Positions 47,401-55,747 of a DNA stretch of 64,000 nucleotides are shown here, piece after piece. Under the pieces are notes generated by a model, which searched no databases, was not told the DNA's origin, and saw only the letters and a program-made list of their open reading frames with translations. Numbering within the stretch: the stretch's first letter is position 1; every line of letters begins with the position of its first letter. The stretch is from Teredinibacter purpureus (lineage in GTDB: Bacteria > Pseudomonadota > Gammaproteobacteria > Pseudomonadales > Cellvibrionaceae). Made by a program: the position numbers and the translations under genes. Where the stretch lies: the NCBI RefSeq assembly GCF_014217335.1, contig NZ_CP060093.1, positions 124,001-188,000 on the forward strand. Reading direction: 5' to 3'.

Positions 47401-50400
47401 GGAATGTTAGATCACAGCTCGCCTCATTAACCAAGCCCGAGATATCTGATTTAGGTGAGGCGGAGGTCACCCAGGCGTTGAGTGATTTGGGTGTATCTGG
47501 AGGTGGTTCGAAAAGGGAAAAAGATAATCGCTTGGTCGGCCACATCGAAGACTTAAGAGCAATATCTAAACTTCGCATTGCACAATATAGCTACATATAT
47601 ACAGCGCTCAATCTAGAAGCCAAAGGGCTAACGCTTCCTAACTACGCACATAGAGCAATTTCTCAGTTTATAAACAATGAGTGTGACTTCCTTGATTCGG
47701 CCAACAAAGCCATCGAGCTAGCAAGTGCTTCTCAGCTCAGAAATAATGTCGAGATTGCTATCGGACTTGTAAGTGATATAGCCCCGATCGAAAGAACTGT
47801 ATTAGCTGAGTTGCCTGACGATAAAGCAAAAGTTATCGGTGTTGATACCGCAAGAAAATCAGCTTTAGTATTCTCAGATAATTATGAGGAAAACGATAAG
47901 TCTGCTAGTCGGTATACGAATAGGTATGCACTACGCGCAAACCCATCAAATCAAGAGCCTACCTTACCTCCGCATATAACGCATTACGCGAAATATACCT
48001 CGGAAGTCATAGCCACCCCAGTGCCCATTGAATCATCTCATCTTCTTCAAAATGATCTACGCCCAGTATCCATTGACGCCATATATTCGGTACTTGGACC
48101 TCTAGAAAGATGGATGGACAAGTACGGCTATGCGGGGGTTATCGATACCGATGGAAAGACACAAATCGCGTCCAGAGAAGGAGCTAGATGGAACCTTAGA
48201 AAAATTGAGGATGGTGAAAATAATCTTATTGGAACGTTTAAATCACCGAAAGAGTTGCTTAAAGCAGTATCAGGCAATATTGCCGGGTTTGTTGATCGAG
48301 ATGCAGCAATCGAAGCCTGGCTTCAGCACTCTTCTAGTCAGCATCACTCAGTTGTCGATAATTTAAAAACGATCAACCCCGACATGGCAACTTTAGATAT
48401 CGATCAGATATCTGAATTGATTACTAATGAAGATAGGCTTAATCAGTATATTGAAGGCCACTCAGGCGAGAGCGTGGCAACAAAAATAAATCTCATTGCC
48501 GATGGGCTAATTAATGCCATCAACCAGGAAAGCTGGCTCGCTCTGGTTGGAAATAATGAATTATCGTCAAGCACTATGTCTCTTGCCTCTGAATTTGTGA
48601 GCGCCTGCGGGCAGCCTTCCTATGCGCAAGAAGAGGAACCCGTGCTAGCCAATGACCCACTGTATTTACTCACGCCAATGGAGGTTGGAAAACTTTACGA
48701 CGCCTATTCAGGGAATGATAAATCCGCAACTGAAAGCACTTTAATTTCTGAGTCATTCGATAGACACTATGCTTCACTTCCCACCAACGAAAAACACCTC
48801 CTTGCAACAGATATAGCCTCTGGCACTTACGAATCTATTGGTCACTACCTTCATGAGCGTGAAGTTCAAAATGCCATAGCCAATAATTTACCCGGTGCCA
48901 AAGAAGTTGCAGACCAATTTTATCCTGAGAATGAGTTTGACATCCCGGCTGAGCTGCCTTTAGAAACAGACAATCACGGCAACAATATCGTGCTGGCGAC
49001 GTCTAAAACCAGCGGTGAATTCTTCATCGGATACGCCTTCGATTCAGAAGAGATGAGTCTATCTCTCCGTGAGATATCCTTTGCCAATAATAGCAATTCA
49101 AATACCCCTTCCCCCGATTTCACTGAAGGCTTATTGTCTAGTACTGGCTTATATATGCCAAATCTAAGCCTTGATGAATTCCGTTCTCTGGCAGAAGCTT
49201 ATGTAGCACCGGAGCACTATCTAAACATAGACCCAAGAACTACCTATGGACAAGGTGAGCTTGTCAAACTTAAAAAAGATGAGTTAATGGACTACGCCTC
49301 TGTTCTTGGTGCGAGTAATAAAGGAAGCAGAGTTGATATTATCAATAGAATTTCAGATATAGCTTTCGCGAAAGAAAAAATATCACAAGGCATAGCTGAT
49401 TTTACGAATGATCTGACTGCCGACGATACTAAAAGAATAAGGAATGCTGCAGGTGACTTCTTAAAAGAAATCAATCCAGCAGAATACCTTAAGCAGTGGC
49501 TTATCCAAAATAACGAAATGGTTAGTGCTGAGATCACGAAAAGGAACTATGGGAAAATACTAGATACGGCAGAACAAAGATTGAGACTTGAGGGTATCTT
49601 CCCTACAACCGAAAACAACATTTCACTTAAGCGTGACGAGTACAACATAACTCTCATAAAAAATACTAATGAACTGGGCAATATATCAAATGTTGACAAC
49701 ATAAAAGATGTGGCCGGATTACTTGCGTCGGATAACGATAGCGCGAGCGGGTATTCAATAATTAACAAGCTAGGCCTGAATGTTGATTCATTCCACAGTC
49801 TAATAAATTCGATACCACCACACATTATTGTCGCACCAGTTAGCTCTAATCTAAATATTCAATGGAAAATAAAGGACACTAACGCTGGCAACCAAGCTGA
49901 ATATTTTGATGATCTGAAAAGCTTGCAGGAACGAGTTAGTCAATTTTCCACTTCATCCTCTTCAGGCCCAAGATATACCGAGGGCGATATGATCGCCTGG
50001 ATAGAAAACGAAACTCTGAACATTGGTCACGTTGCTGCAGATGTAGTGGCGACGGAATCAAGAAACATTCCTGTTACCTACTCGGATGAGACGGGAAGGA
50101 ACTATGTGCGAGATCTAGATATCGGTGAATCGATTAAAGTTCCAGAAGATCAATTCCAATCTGAGTACGAAACCATTCTTTCAACGTTTGAAGGGCAGTC
50201 TAAAGATTTAGTTTTGCACTTCCAAGATCTCTATGAAGAGTCGAAAATAGATGGTGGCCAAAGTGCAGCTAAAGCGCTTATGTTTGTAAATCGAGCTAAG
50301 GATCAGGCAGAAGAAATCGAAAAGTATAACAATCTACTACCGGATGGCTACTCCATTTATCAGGAAGGCAATGCCTATACTCTTAAAGCTACAGGTTCAG

Positions 50401-53400
50401 ATAACAAACTAATTCTTAACACGGGTGATACATTTGTCAGCCCAGCAGAAATCACCCGAAACATTGCCGTACAGCAACGCTCAAATCTAAACGAGGATAG
50501 TGTCTATGAAACATACCGAAATGCTACCAGCACCACTGAATCAATGGGGTTTAATCGCGAAGAATCACTTGGAGTCAATGCTCCCAACGAAATCGCAGGA
50601 GCTTCAACTGACCAACGACTGGGAGACAACGTTGTTAAATTTGCAAGAGAGGATCACAACGGCAATGGAGGTGACGATGAGCCGCCTCACGACCCAGCAC
50701 CCGGCCCCGGTGGCGGCGGAATTTCTGGAGCTGGCAACTTATCATCGTCGGATACGAGTTCAAGCACAGGAAATAGTATTGGCCGAAGTGCTCCCAGAAC
50801 CCGAGGAGTCAGTTTTCAATTAAGCGAAACACTTGAGTCAGATGTAGCCAAGGGGCCTGAGCACAGAAAGAGGCTTAATATTGAGGCGCTTGAAGTGCGA
50901 AAAGATCTGCTAAATTCTGGGGTACCGGCCTCAAACGAGCAAAAGGAAATCTTGTCTAGATATACTGGCTGGGGCGGCTTGTCGAGTGTATTTAGCCAGT
51001 ATGGGTATAACAGGGACAAATCTGATCTAATAGCTAGCTTACAAAGTGGAGAGTATGAGCATCTTAAACGAAGCGTGCTAACTGCTTTTTATACTCCTCC
51101 AACTATCACACAAGCAATTTGGGAAGCCGTTCAACACACTGGTTTCAGCGGAGGAAAGGTTCTTGATCCTAGTACGGGTACAGGGCAGTTCATTGGATGC
51201 TCTCCAGAGAGTATTGCGAACTCATCTTCGTTTGTTGGTAAAGAAATAGAACCCGTAAGCGCAAGTATCGCGAAATTACTATACGGGAACGAATCCATTC
51301 ACCTTGAGCCCTATGAGAAAGCCAAGCTACCAAATAACTATTTTGATATCGCTATATCAAACATACCGTTTGGTGATGTTAAGGTTTTCGATAGTGAGTA
51401 TAAAAAACACAATTTTAAGATCCACGATTATTTTTTCTCAAAGTCACTAGATAAAGTTAGGCCTGGAGGTCTAGTTGCTTTTGTGACCTCCACGGGAACA
51501 CTAGACAAAAAAGACCCTGCAGTTAGGGAGCATCTATACGAAAAAGCGGATTTAGTAGGTGCAATACGCTTACCTAGAAAAACATTTACCGGTTATGCGG
51601 GCACTGATGTCAATGCCGACATCATCATTTTAAGAAAACGCCAAGAAAACGAGAAACCACAGGATAATACATGGCTTTGGTCAATCGAACGCGAGTATCA
51701 AGTACCAGGTAGAGAAGAAGGCGTTAGCCTGCCCTTAAATAGATATTTTCTAGACAACCCTTCGATGGTAATTGGTGACGTGGTGGCGGTGTCCGGTAGA
51801 CATGGCCCGGAGCTCGCCACTTCCTATAGTGGGAGTAGCACCATTGCCGATGAGGTCAAACTAAGAATTGATAACCTGCCGAAGAATATCTACACCGAAA
51901 ATATTGAAACTTCAATTGTAAAGGATGCACCTCTACAAAAGCTGGAAGCCAAAGAGAGCCTAAAAGCGGGTAATTATGTGGTTTCAAATGGCGCAGTCGG
52001 TATTGTAACCCCTGAGTTCAATCAGGTAACCAGCTCTTATGAAAACACCTTTATGCCGGTAAAGTTAAGCGACTCAGACCGGGCAAAAATATCAGGCATG
52101 GTTGCCCTTAGGGACTTAGCTAAAGATACAATAAACCTGCAGCTCGGAACTTATACCCAAGACCAACTTCTGGAACTACAAGCAAGCCTAAATTCATCAT
52201 ATGATCGTTTCGTCAACGACCACGGAAATTTAAACTCTACAAAAAATCGCAGACTGTTTTCAGCTGATCCTGATTCTCCGCTGTTACTTGCCTTAGAAAA
52301 AATTGGCTCCAATAAAGATGAATATGTTAAGACAGACATATTCACTGAAGCGACAATACGTAAATCAACCATTCCGTCAAAAGCTGAATCAGCAGAAGAA
52401 GCTTTAAATATTTCACTTGGGGTTAAGGGCTCGATCGATACAGCATATATTTCGAGCCTTACAGAAGAGCCATGGGATTCAATTGCTGATCAGTTAGGAC
52501 CAATGATCTACCTAGACCCAAAAACTAATTCGTGGCAAACCAAAGAACAATACCTGTCAGGTAATATAGGAGAAAAACTATCCTACGCTAAAGATGCTGC
52601 AAAGTTGGACAGTCAATACGAACGGAACATATCAGCTCTTAAAGAAGTGATGCCTACCCCTATTCCATCATACGATATTAAAGTGAGGCTTGGTGCCACG
52701 TGGATACCTGTAGATGATATAAGCTCATTTGCCGCGCATATCGTTAGTGGTAAAAACGATCTTCGTAACCCACAAGATAAATATGGTGTGAGTCAATTCG
52801 GTGGGAGCTGGTCCGTTAAACCAGACGCATGGGAACTTTCGACGAATGAAGGACGAGTGTACCAAGAGTGGGGAACAAAACGGCTAAGCGCGATCGACCT
52901 GATTGAGAAGCTATTGAACAACCGACAGATTGTTGTGCGTGATAAGCTTGATAATGGAACCACAGTGGTTAATAGAGATGAAACTCTAGCAGCTAACCAA
53001 AAGGCTGACGCTCTCAATACAGAATTCAGAGAATGGATCTGGTCCGACCCTGATAGGCTCAGCCGATTGGAGAAGTTATATAACGATCGATATAACGTCT
53101 ATGTGGAGCCACACTATTCCGGCGCGAGTGTCCGATTGGATGGTATTAGTCCTACTCTTAAAGGCAAGCCTTTCGAAGCAAGAGACAGCCAAAAAGCGGC
53201 TATACAGAGATATATATTCGAAGGGCGAACACTTAACGCCCATCCGGTAGGCGCAGGAAAGACCCTTGAATTAGTTGGATCGGCAATGGAGGGCAAAAGA
53301 CTAGGCATTCACAATAAACCCCTTATTGTTGTTCCCAATAATATCCTGTCTCAATTTGGAAGAATGGCTTTGGAGTTATATCCCGGTGCAAATACCTTAG

Positions 53401-55664
53401 TCATTGATCCAAAACAGCTTTCAAAAAACGCTAGGAAGGAATTTACAGCAAAAATTGCGACATCCGACTGGGATATGGTGGTTATCGCTCAAAGCTCATT
53501 TGACAAAATAGCGACTCCTCCTGACCATCAAAGATCTGTAATCGAACAGGAAAAATATAAGCTCGAGGAAGCTCTCAATGAACTTTCTGGTACCGATAAT
53601 CGAGCAGCTCAGCTAACGGTTAAGCGCCTTGAGCGCTCACTTGATAACCTCGAAAAGAAGATCGAAGAATTGGTCGACGGCGACAAGAAAGATAATTTTC
53701 TATATTTGAACGAAATCGGTGTAGATGCACTATTCGTAGATGAGGCGGATAACTACCTCAACCTTTTCACTCCAACCCAGATGAGTCACGTACCTGGAGT
53801 CAACACTAGCTCCAGTCAGCGAGCCATGAACATGCTCATGGCCGTGCGATATATACAAGATCTAAATGAAGACTATCGGGGGGTAATATTTGCAACTGGT
53901 ACAGACATACGAAATAGCATGTCTGACATGTATACGATGCTTCGCTATTTAGGCCCGGATATACTTGAAGCATCACAATGTGAAAGCTTTGATTCGTTTA
54001 TGGGGACTTTTGGAGAAGTTGTCAAAACAGTTGAAGTGAACCCCGAAGGCACCGGCTATAGAGAAAACTCTCGCCTATCGAAATTCACCAATATCCCAGA
54101 GATGGTCATGATGTACCGGCAGGTAGCCGACGTTTTGACAGACGCCCAACTCAAACTTCCCAAGCCCAAAGTTGAGGAAATTAATATTGCAGCTGATTCT
54201 GGAGCCTGGTTAAGAATGTATATGGCGCATCTCGCAGAACGCGCAAAAGCTACACGCTCAGGTAGCGTTGACAACAGAGAAGATAACCTACTAAAGATCG
54301 CAAATGATGGACGAAAGGCAAGTCTAGACATGAGGCTGATTGACCCTCGAATTCCGGATGACCCTAATAGCAAAGTCAATCAGTGTATTCAGAATGTAAT
54401 TATGGAGTGGGAAGCAGGTAAAAATAAAAAATTGGCACAAATTGTTTTCTGCGACATGGGGGTGCCCAATAAAAACAAATTTAGTGTTTATGAAGATATA
54501 AAGAATAAGCTCGTAAGTTCAGGCATCCCAGAAAAAGAGATCGCATTTTCACAGGACTATAAGACTGACGCAAAGAAAAAACAGCTAGAAGGAGATATAA
54601 ATTCTGGTGCTATTAGAGTAGTTGTAGCATCTACTGAAACGTTAGGTGTAGGCTCTAATATTCAGGAAAGACTGGTTGCGCAGCATAACCTAGATGCCCC
54701 CTGGCGCCCGCGGGATTTAGAACAGAGAGGCGGCCGAATGGAAAGACCTGGAAATACCAACGACCAAACTAGAAGGTATAACTATACCCAGTCAGATTCT
54801 TTTGATCTATTTATGTGGGAAACCCTAAAGAGGAAGGCTGCATTTATTCAACAAGCTAAAGTCGATCCTAGATCCGCAGCACGAGAAATAGATGAAGATT
54901 TGAACCCAACCTACTCAGAAGTTATGGCTATAACAACTGGTAATCCACTTATTAGGCAAAAGATCGAAGTGGACTCTACTGTCGAGAAATTACAGTCGGC
55001 AGAAAGATTCCATAAGCGCGCCCAATGGGATAATTCTAACCAGATAAGCAATCATCAATCACGGATCGATTCACTGAATGAGTATATAGGTAAAACCGAA
55101 GGACTAATTGCTGGTATTAAAACAAATAATTCCGAAGTAATCATCGATGGACATAGGTATACGGGCCAAAGCGAGTTATCAAAAAAAATTAGTAAAGTAT
55201 TAAAGCATCACAATGAAAACAATACCTACAAAGGAGAAAATCGTATCCACCTAGGAACAATCGGAACCGTTCCTTTTTTTCTTAGCCATAGATTAATGGA
55301 TGGCCAATGGGCAATGCGAGTTGGGGATAAAGATTCGTCACGCGTAGTATCTGATCTTAAATCCGTAAAAGCTAAGGTGGAATCGTTGATGACATACGAT
55401 AAATCATTGAGTCTTGATATTAAGCGCGCTGAACGCGAGATATCTAAGCATAGCTCTGCCATCGAATCACTAGTTGATGTTGCATCGAAGCCTTTTTCAA
55501 AGAAAGAGGAGCTTTTACACGCTTTAGATATGCAGAAACAAATCAACACGGATCTATCAGAATCAGCTAACGATGAAATAGATAAAAACCATCAAACACT
55601 AGAAAAGTTTACTGATGCAATAGAGTCAATCCCCCTACGCGCAAGTAAGATGCGCGTAGGATAG
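41433..55664 (+). CDS. 4743-aa polyvalent protein: Toprim, SAP-like, N6-adenine methylase and SF2 helicase
   Basis: This enormous protein combines several nucleic-acid domains. About 780-900 is a Toprim fold (IIFCEGVAD, then IIASDND), as in TraC-type primases. Two copies of another domain flank it (about 348-480 and 1007-1147). SAP-like helices lie near 1948-1985, 2003-2038 and 2610-2645. A Gly/Pro linker (about 3080-3125) leads to a DarB-like module: YTGWGGL (3175), methylase motif I VLDPSTGTGQF (about 3243), SNIPFG (about 3308), then helicase motifs GAGKT (about 3940), DEAD (about 4103) and QRGGRMERPG (about 4431), and a coiled coil. It may protect or prime transferred DNA in the recipient, like phage P1 DarB. 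GAAGG precedes the ATG by seven bases. Confidence 0.85.
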   Translation: MTQKKTTYDWMLVTVRGYDKEKGYIYGNRHPDGKGVIVAKKHNVSRDWVKSLSNERDRTYTPPQSIIAVYGAEEKDEKSGFTIASWATPISKDLGQEDVYVTPIKVSPVPKQIRNQRSGKQTYVDAIVLDQRPIEVRSVQDMRDTALSMLDKRSKTALGLDGSRGFMIRIGHTAPDGSLGASSWEFFGRSDNTPEQTWNFYWNQKALPGRQKNLLQAVLTAAQTAFSDPNSYVEIVGCSRTLINDFGDPKRVADLAALTNYKTTDKQNNTIASYSLAAITVEKMANNRIIKNQVPLPRNKIVNHPSGVLGNHVPGVRMPVAIKPILEASNAVSNQVNSIDKRELETIYPLTIKDHVNGDGEVKSFRVWGSKEALDKYQNQIESAVSSVKPFRVRGELAYSFPLRYKKDVESSLSNLTGSAPLYVQKITTQSGQYLTVSGETSNSQFRDQLDSLYKRVGAEVVNGQMLVPERSRASLVKGLTGILEASNVQGLNNLATESVGNPAPVSVTQPKATPNRTTTPKRVTFSEWQQAKFRKDPYSIMDSLDGYISEFAEQAGIDWSSARDAIDLGAPNQKGKLVKSSTVRPIDKSHRGSVAMAAHVYEKKGTGGNDDSIVWFKINFFNKKTLKDDVITFDAYSYLHDEYLRDSKNGVLPNTSQNELEAVKKKNEDRREKAKRDAETQAQSDQNSRNYWARKIPTMPPEDGKNQYFTNKGILHLLPLLGAHSGEDKNGRYSIISVHDMNFNFTGAQRIYENHWSDDKGKKTNKNFIQGTLFKDDATDLPYGTHKLIGNIDPSKPIIFCEGVADSGTDHAATGLPVAICLNKGNLYHVVGLYRQKYPNTRLIIASDNDFYNPSKGNVGFAAALDAARDHRAEYTVPSFSGLNIEAQPTDFNDLEKLAGLDVVRSQFRNIRVPPADIFEFHKIKTQVIGLDKLSSHIEAATDEIISHGNHGVDKDRIRAQLVAQAVSAYGSDNVSKVIKDNLAQDIPDSISSNNTNENSKENIKYPVSLKEHVGASGKKSCLVVDSRGDNSLIIEEALKKIVGDRHLPYNSHLGGWVAPYPIMRLLNTYLHDLTGAPQLYIGQSRGKDSGTLFVVRGDFTDNDLLQKVSKTIQYAQPTYKKSQFGLVIPDSRAMPYIRESLKPYLTSNKDLELAIKQPEIPEPELNHGAIDEAMRLSGQSRGEIVLTHVALQFQDSGNIFLENDYAFSSVYSRVNKAFSHLEPDVRHTKALEEACTSIRAMLDAGIASTSVSHETVQRLNELVTHLEFSLHRAPIDSYKDLSDQERTALETSAEKLGADIASLFPIILGEPGQKDIDRSEALSVYQNILSEIAQDLNNTDDEDLEAPIEVAAPSGVITPDDVEPERKDSAQVDRIIKLLEITKLVVEKGFDEENLYDLFITQKGSPYHDLSRGTFNDVQYRQDLKYMSDDVVIPGWKPTSINSTSQLFYAIYGDVARERIGKLEDYMDAYFGANGVTHWKTFEKYFSGKQSFDGERENPYLMEGEVDYDVISKDLEYLTNYSSIHEFYRGVSDVFEQVNSDSPQDELFSGAEEHHLDSGGSVSKEVVVESSRDDVHGVVNAYDINGNAVYELVIQKDNAGHLETLHHDFNIFKDVALDKFQYILDRHGLDDNLYPQGTKGAVSTSLIAEEKGNRNALQMREIDTGPHTFFQIHEIESQPGADTIRNLGTYLTYQDAAEAFQNDFNSRKQLFTPLSGGSEPMDSPEENDPRSHDVGERIKEWAKRGEPFEGMITLLKTELGVALPDSSLNNVRSQYDKLISKLGSDEELKQKDPDKRYTDLQEVTVRLAKSELTYDEYVDELFRTDGHLVEDNPYWNPKTNQVDRHGAFVDVRAAGYQSLAQFYENIFETIHHKSSTQLSLGRVGGYIPNEFDATQPLRPQFESIEKLFSSDDTQTPENLPPFNDWVSSLDAYNVMHPILKEDINTISSDELSDRYGKDTLLMLADVHGLSVDPNISEAGLAAQIKSQWNVRSQLASLTKPEISDLGEAEVTQALSDLGVSGGGSKREKDNRLVGHIEDLRAISKLRIAQYSYIYTALNLEAKGLTLPNYAHRAISQFINNECDFLDSANKAIELASASQLRNNVEIAIGLVSDIAPIERTVLAELPDDKAKVIGVDTARKSALVFSDNYEENDKSASRYTNRYALRANPSNQEPTLPPHITHYAKYTSEVIATPVPIESSHLLQNDLRPVSIDAIYSVLGPLERWMDKYGYAGVIDTDGKTQIASREGARWNLRKIEDGENNLIGTFKSPKELLKAVSGNIAGFVDRDAAIEAWLQHSSSQHHSVVDNLKTINPDMATLDIDQISELITNEDRLNQYIEGHSGESVATKINLIADGLINAINQESWLALVGNNELSSSTMSLASEFVSACGQPSYAQEEEPVLANDPLYLLTPMEVGKLYDAYSGNDKSATESTLISESFDRHYASLPTNEKHLLATDIASGTYESIGHYLHEREVQNAIANNLPGAKEVADQFYPENEFDIPAELPLETDNHGNNIVLATSKTSGEFFIGYAFDSEEMSLSLREISFANNSNSNTPSPDFTEGLLSSTGLYMPNLSLDEFRSLAEAYVAPEHYLNIDPRTTYGQGELVKLKKDELMDYASVLGASNKGSRVDIINRISDIAFAKEKISQGIADFTNDLTADDTKRIRNAAGDFLKEINPAEYLKQWLIQNNEMVSAEITKRNYGKILDTAEQRLRLEGIFPTTENNISLKRDEYNITLIKNTNELGNISNVDNIKDVAGLLASDNDSASGYSIINKLGLNVDSFHSLINSIPPHIIVAPVSSNLNIQWKIKDTNAGNQAEYFDDLKSLQERVSQFSTSSSSGPRYTEGDMIAWIENETLNIGHVAADVVATESRNIPVTYSDETGRNYVRDLDIGESIKVPEDQFQSEYETILSTFEGQSKDLVLHFQDLYEESKIDGGQSAAKALMFVNRAKDQAEEIEKYNNLLPDGYSIYQEGNAYTLKATGSDNKLILNTGDTFVSPAEITRNIAVQQRSNLNEDSVYETYRNATSTTESMGFNREESLGVNAPNEIAGASTDQRLGDNVVKFAREDHNGNGGDDEPPHDPAPGPGGGGISGAGNLSSSDTSSSTGNSIGRSAPRTRGVSFQLSETLESDVAKGPEHRKRLNIEALEVRKDLLNSGVPASNEQKEILSRYTGWGGLSSVFSQYGYNRDKSDLIASLQSGEYEHLKRSVLTAFYTPPTITQAIWEAVQHTGFSGGKVLDPSTGTGQFIGCSPESIANSSSFVGKEIEPVSASIAKLLYGNESIHLEPYEKAKLPNNYFDIAISNIPFGDVKVFDSEYKKHNFKIHDYFFSKSLDKVRPGGLVAFVTSTGTLDKKDPAVREHLYEKADLVGAIRLPRKTFTGYAGTDVNADIIILRKRQENEKPQDNTWLWSIEREYQVPGREEGVSLPLNRYFLDNPSMVIGDVVAVSGRHGPELATSYSGSSTIADEVKLRIDNLPKNIYTENIETSIVKDAPLQKLEAKESLKAGNYVVSNGAVGIVTPEFNQVTSSYENTFMPVKLSDSDRAKISGMVALRDLAKDTINLQLGTYTQDQLLELQASLNSSYDRFVNDHGNLNSTKNRRLFSADPDSPLLLALEKIGSNKDEYVKTDIFTEATIRKSTIPSKAESAEEALNISLGVKGSIDTAYISSLTEEPWDSIADQLGPMIYLDPKTNSWQTKEQYLSGNIGEKLSYAKDAAKLDSQYERNISALKEVMPTPIPSYDIKVRLGATWIPVDDISSFAAHIVSGKNDLRNPQDKYGVSQFGGSWSVKPDAWELSTNEGRVYQEWGTKRLSAIDLIEKLLNNRQIVVRDKLDNGTTVVNRDETLAANQKADALNTEFREWIWSDPDRLSRLEKLYNDRYNVYVEPHYSGASVRLDGISPTLKGKPFEARDSQKAAIQRYIFEGRTLNAHPVGAGKTLELVGSAMEGKRLGIHNKPLIVVPNNILSQFGRMALELYPGANTLVIDPKQLSKNARKEFTAKIATSDWDMVVIAQSSFDKIATPPDHQRSVIEQEKYKLEEALNELSGTDNRAAQLTVKRLERSLDNLEKKIEELVDGDKKDNFLYLNEIGVDALFVDEADNYLNLFTPTQMSHVPGVNTSSSQRAMNMLMAVRYIQDLNEDYRGVIFATGTDIRNSMSDMYTMLRYLGPDILEASQCESFDSFMGTFGEVVKTVEVNPEGTGYRENSRLSKFTNIPEMVMMYRQVADVLTDAQLKLPKPKVEEINIAADSGAWLRMYMAHLAERAKATRSGSVDNREDNLLKIANDGRKASLDMRLIDPRIPDDPNSKVNQCIQNVIMEWEAGKNKKLAQIVFCDMGVPNKNKFSVYEDIKNKLVSSGIPEKEIAFSQDYKTDAKKKQLEGDINSGAIRVVVASTETLGVGSNIQERLVAQHNLDAPWRPRDLEQRGGRMERPGNTNDQTRRYNYTQSDSFDLFMWETLKRKAAFIQQAKVDPRSAAREIDEDLNPTYSEVMAITTGNPLIRQKIEVDSTVEKLQSAERFHKRAQWDNSNQISNHQSRIDSLNEYIGKTEGLIAGIKTNNSEVIIDGHRYTGQSELSKKISKVLKHHNENNTYKGENRIHLGTIGTVPFFLSHRLMDGQWAMRVGDKDSSRVVSDLKSVKAKVESLMTYDKSLSLDIKRAEREISKHSSAIESLVDVASKPFSKKEELLHALDMQKQINTDLSESANDEIDKNHQTLEKFTDAIESIPLRASKMRVG
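55634..55660 (+). terminator. Hairpin at the 3' end of the giant gene
   Basis: CCTACGCGCA and TGCGCGTAGG form a perfect 10-bp stem with a 7-nt loop that covers the last codons before the TAG stop. A T7 run follows only 23 nt later at 55684-55690, so this is an atypical terminator or an mRNA-end stabiliser that may separate the giant gene from topB. Confidence 0.4.
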
Positions 55665-55688
55665 AAAACTACGCTTTTCGACATTTTT
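55665..55688 (+). promoter_or_regulatory. 24-nt shared motif, copy 2
   Basis: The motif AAAACTACGCTTTTCGACATTTTT is the partner of the copy at 38592-38615. It lies 60-83 bp upstream of topB and directly after the giant gene stop, suggesting that topB and downstream genes have their own promoter under the same control as the TrbB-like gene. Confidence 0.5.
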
Positions 55689-55747
55689 TTATTGAACACG
55701 GTAAGGCGCTCACACAAACTCAAAGTACTTAGAAGAGTGAGAGCGCT

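Noticed and set aside
47093..47578. 161-codon minus-strand ORF
   Set aside because: It lies wholly inside the giant gene on the opposite strand, has no ribosome site and low-complexity serine/leucine composition typical of a shadow frame.
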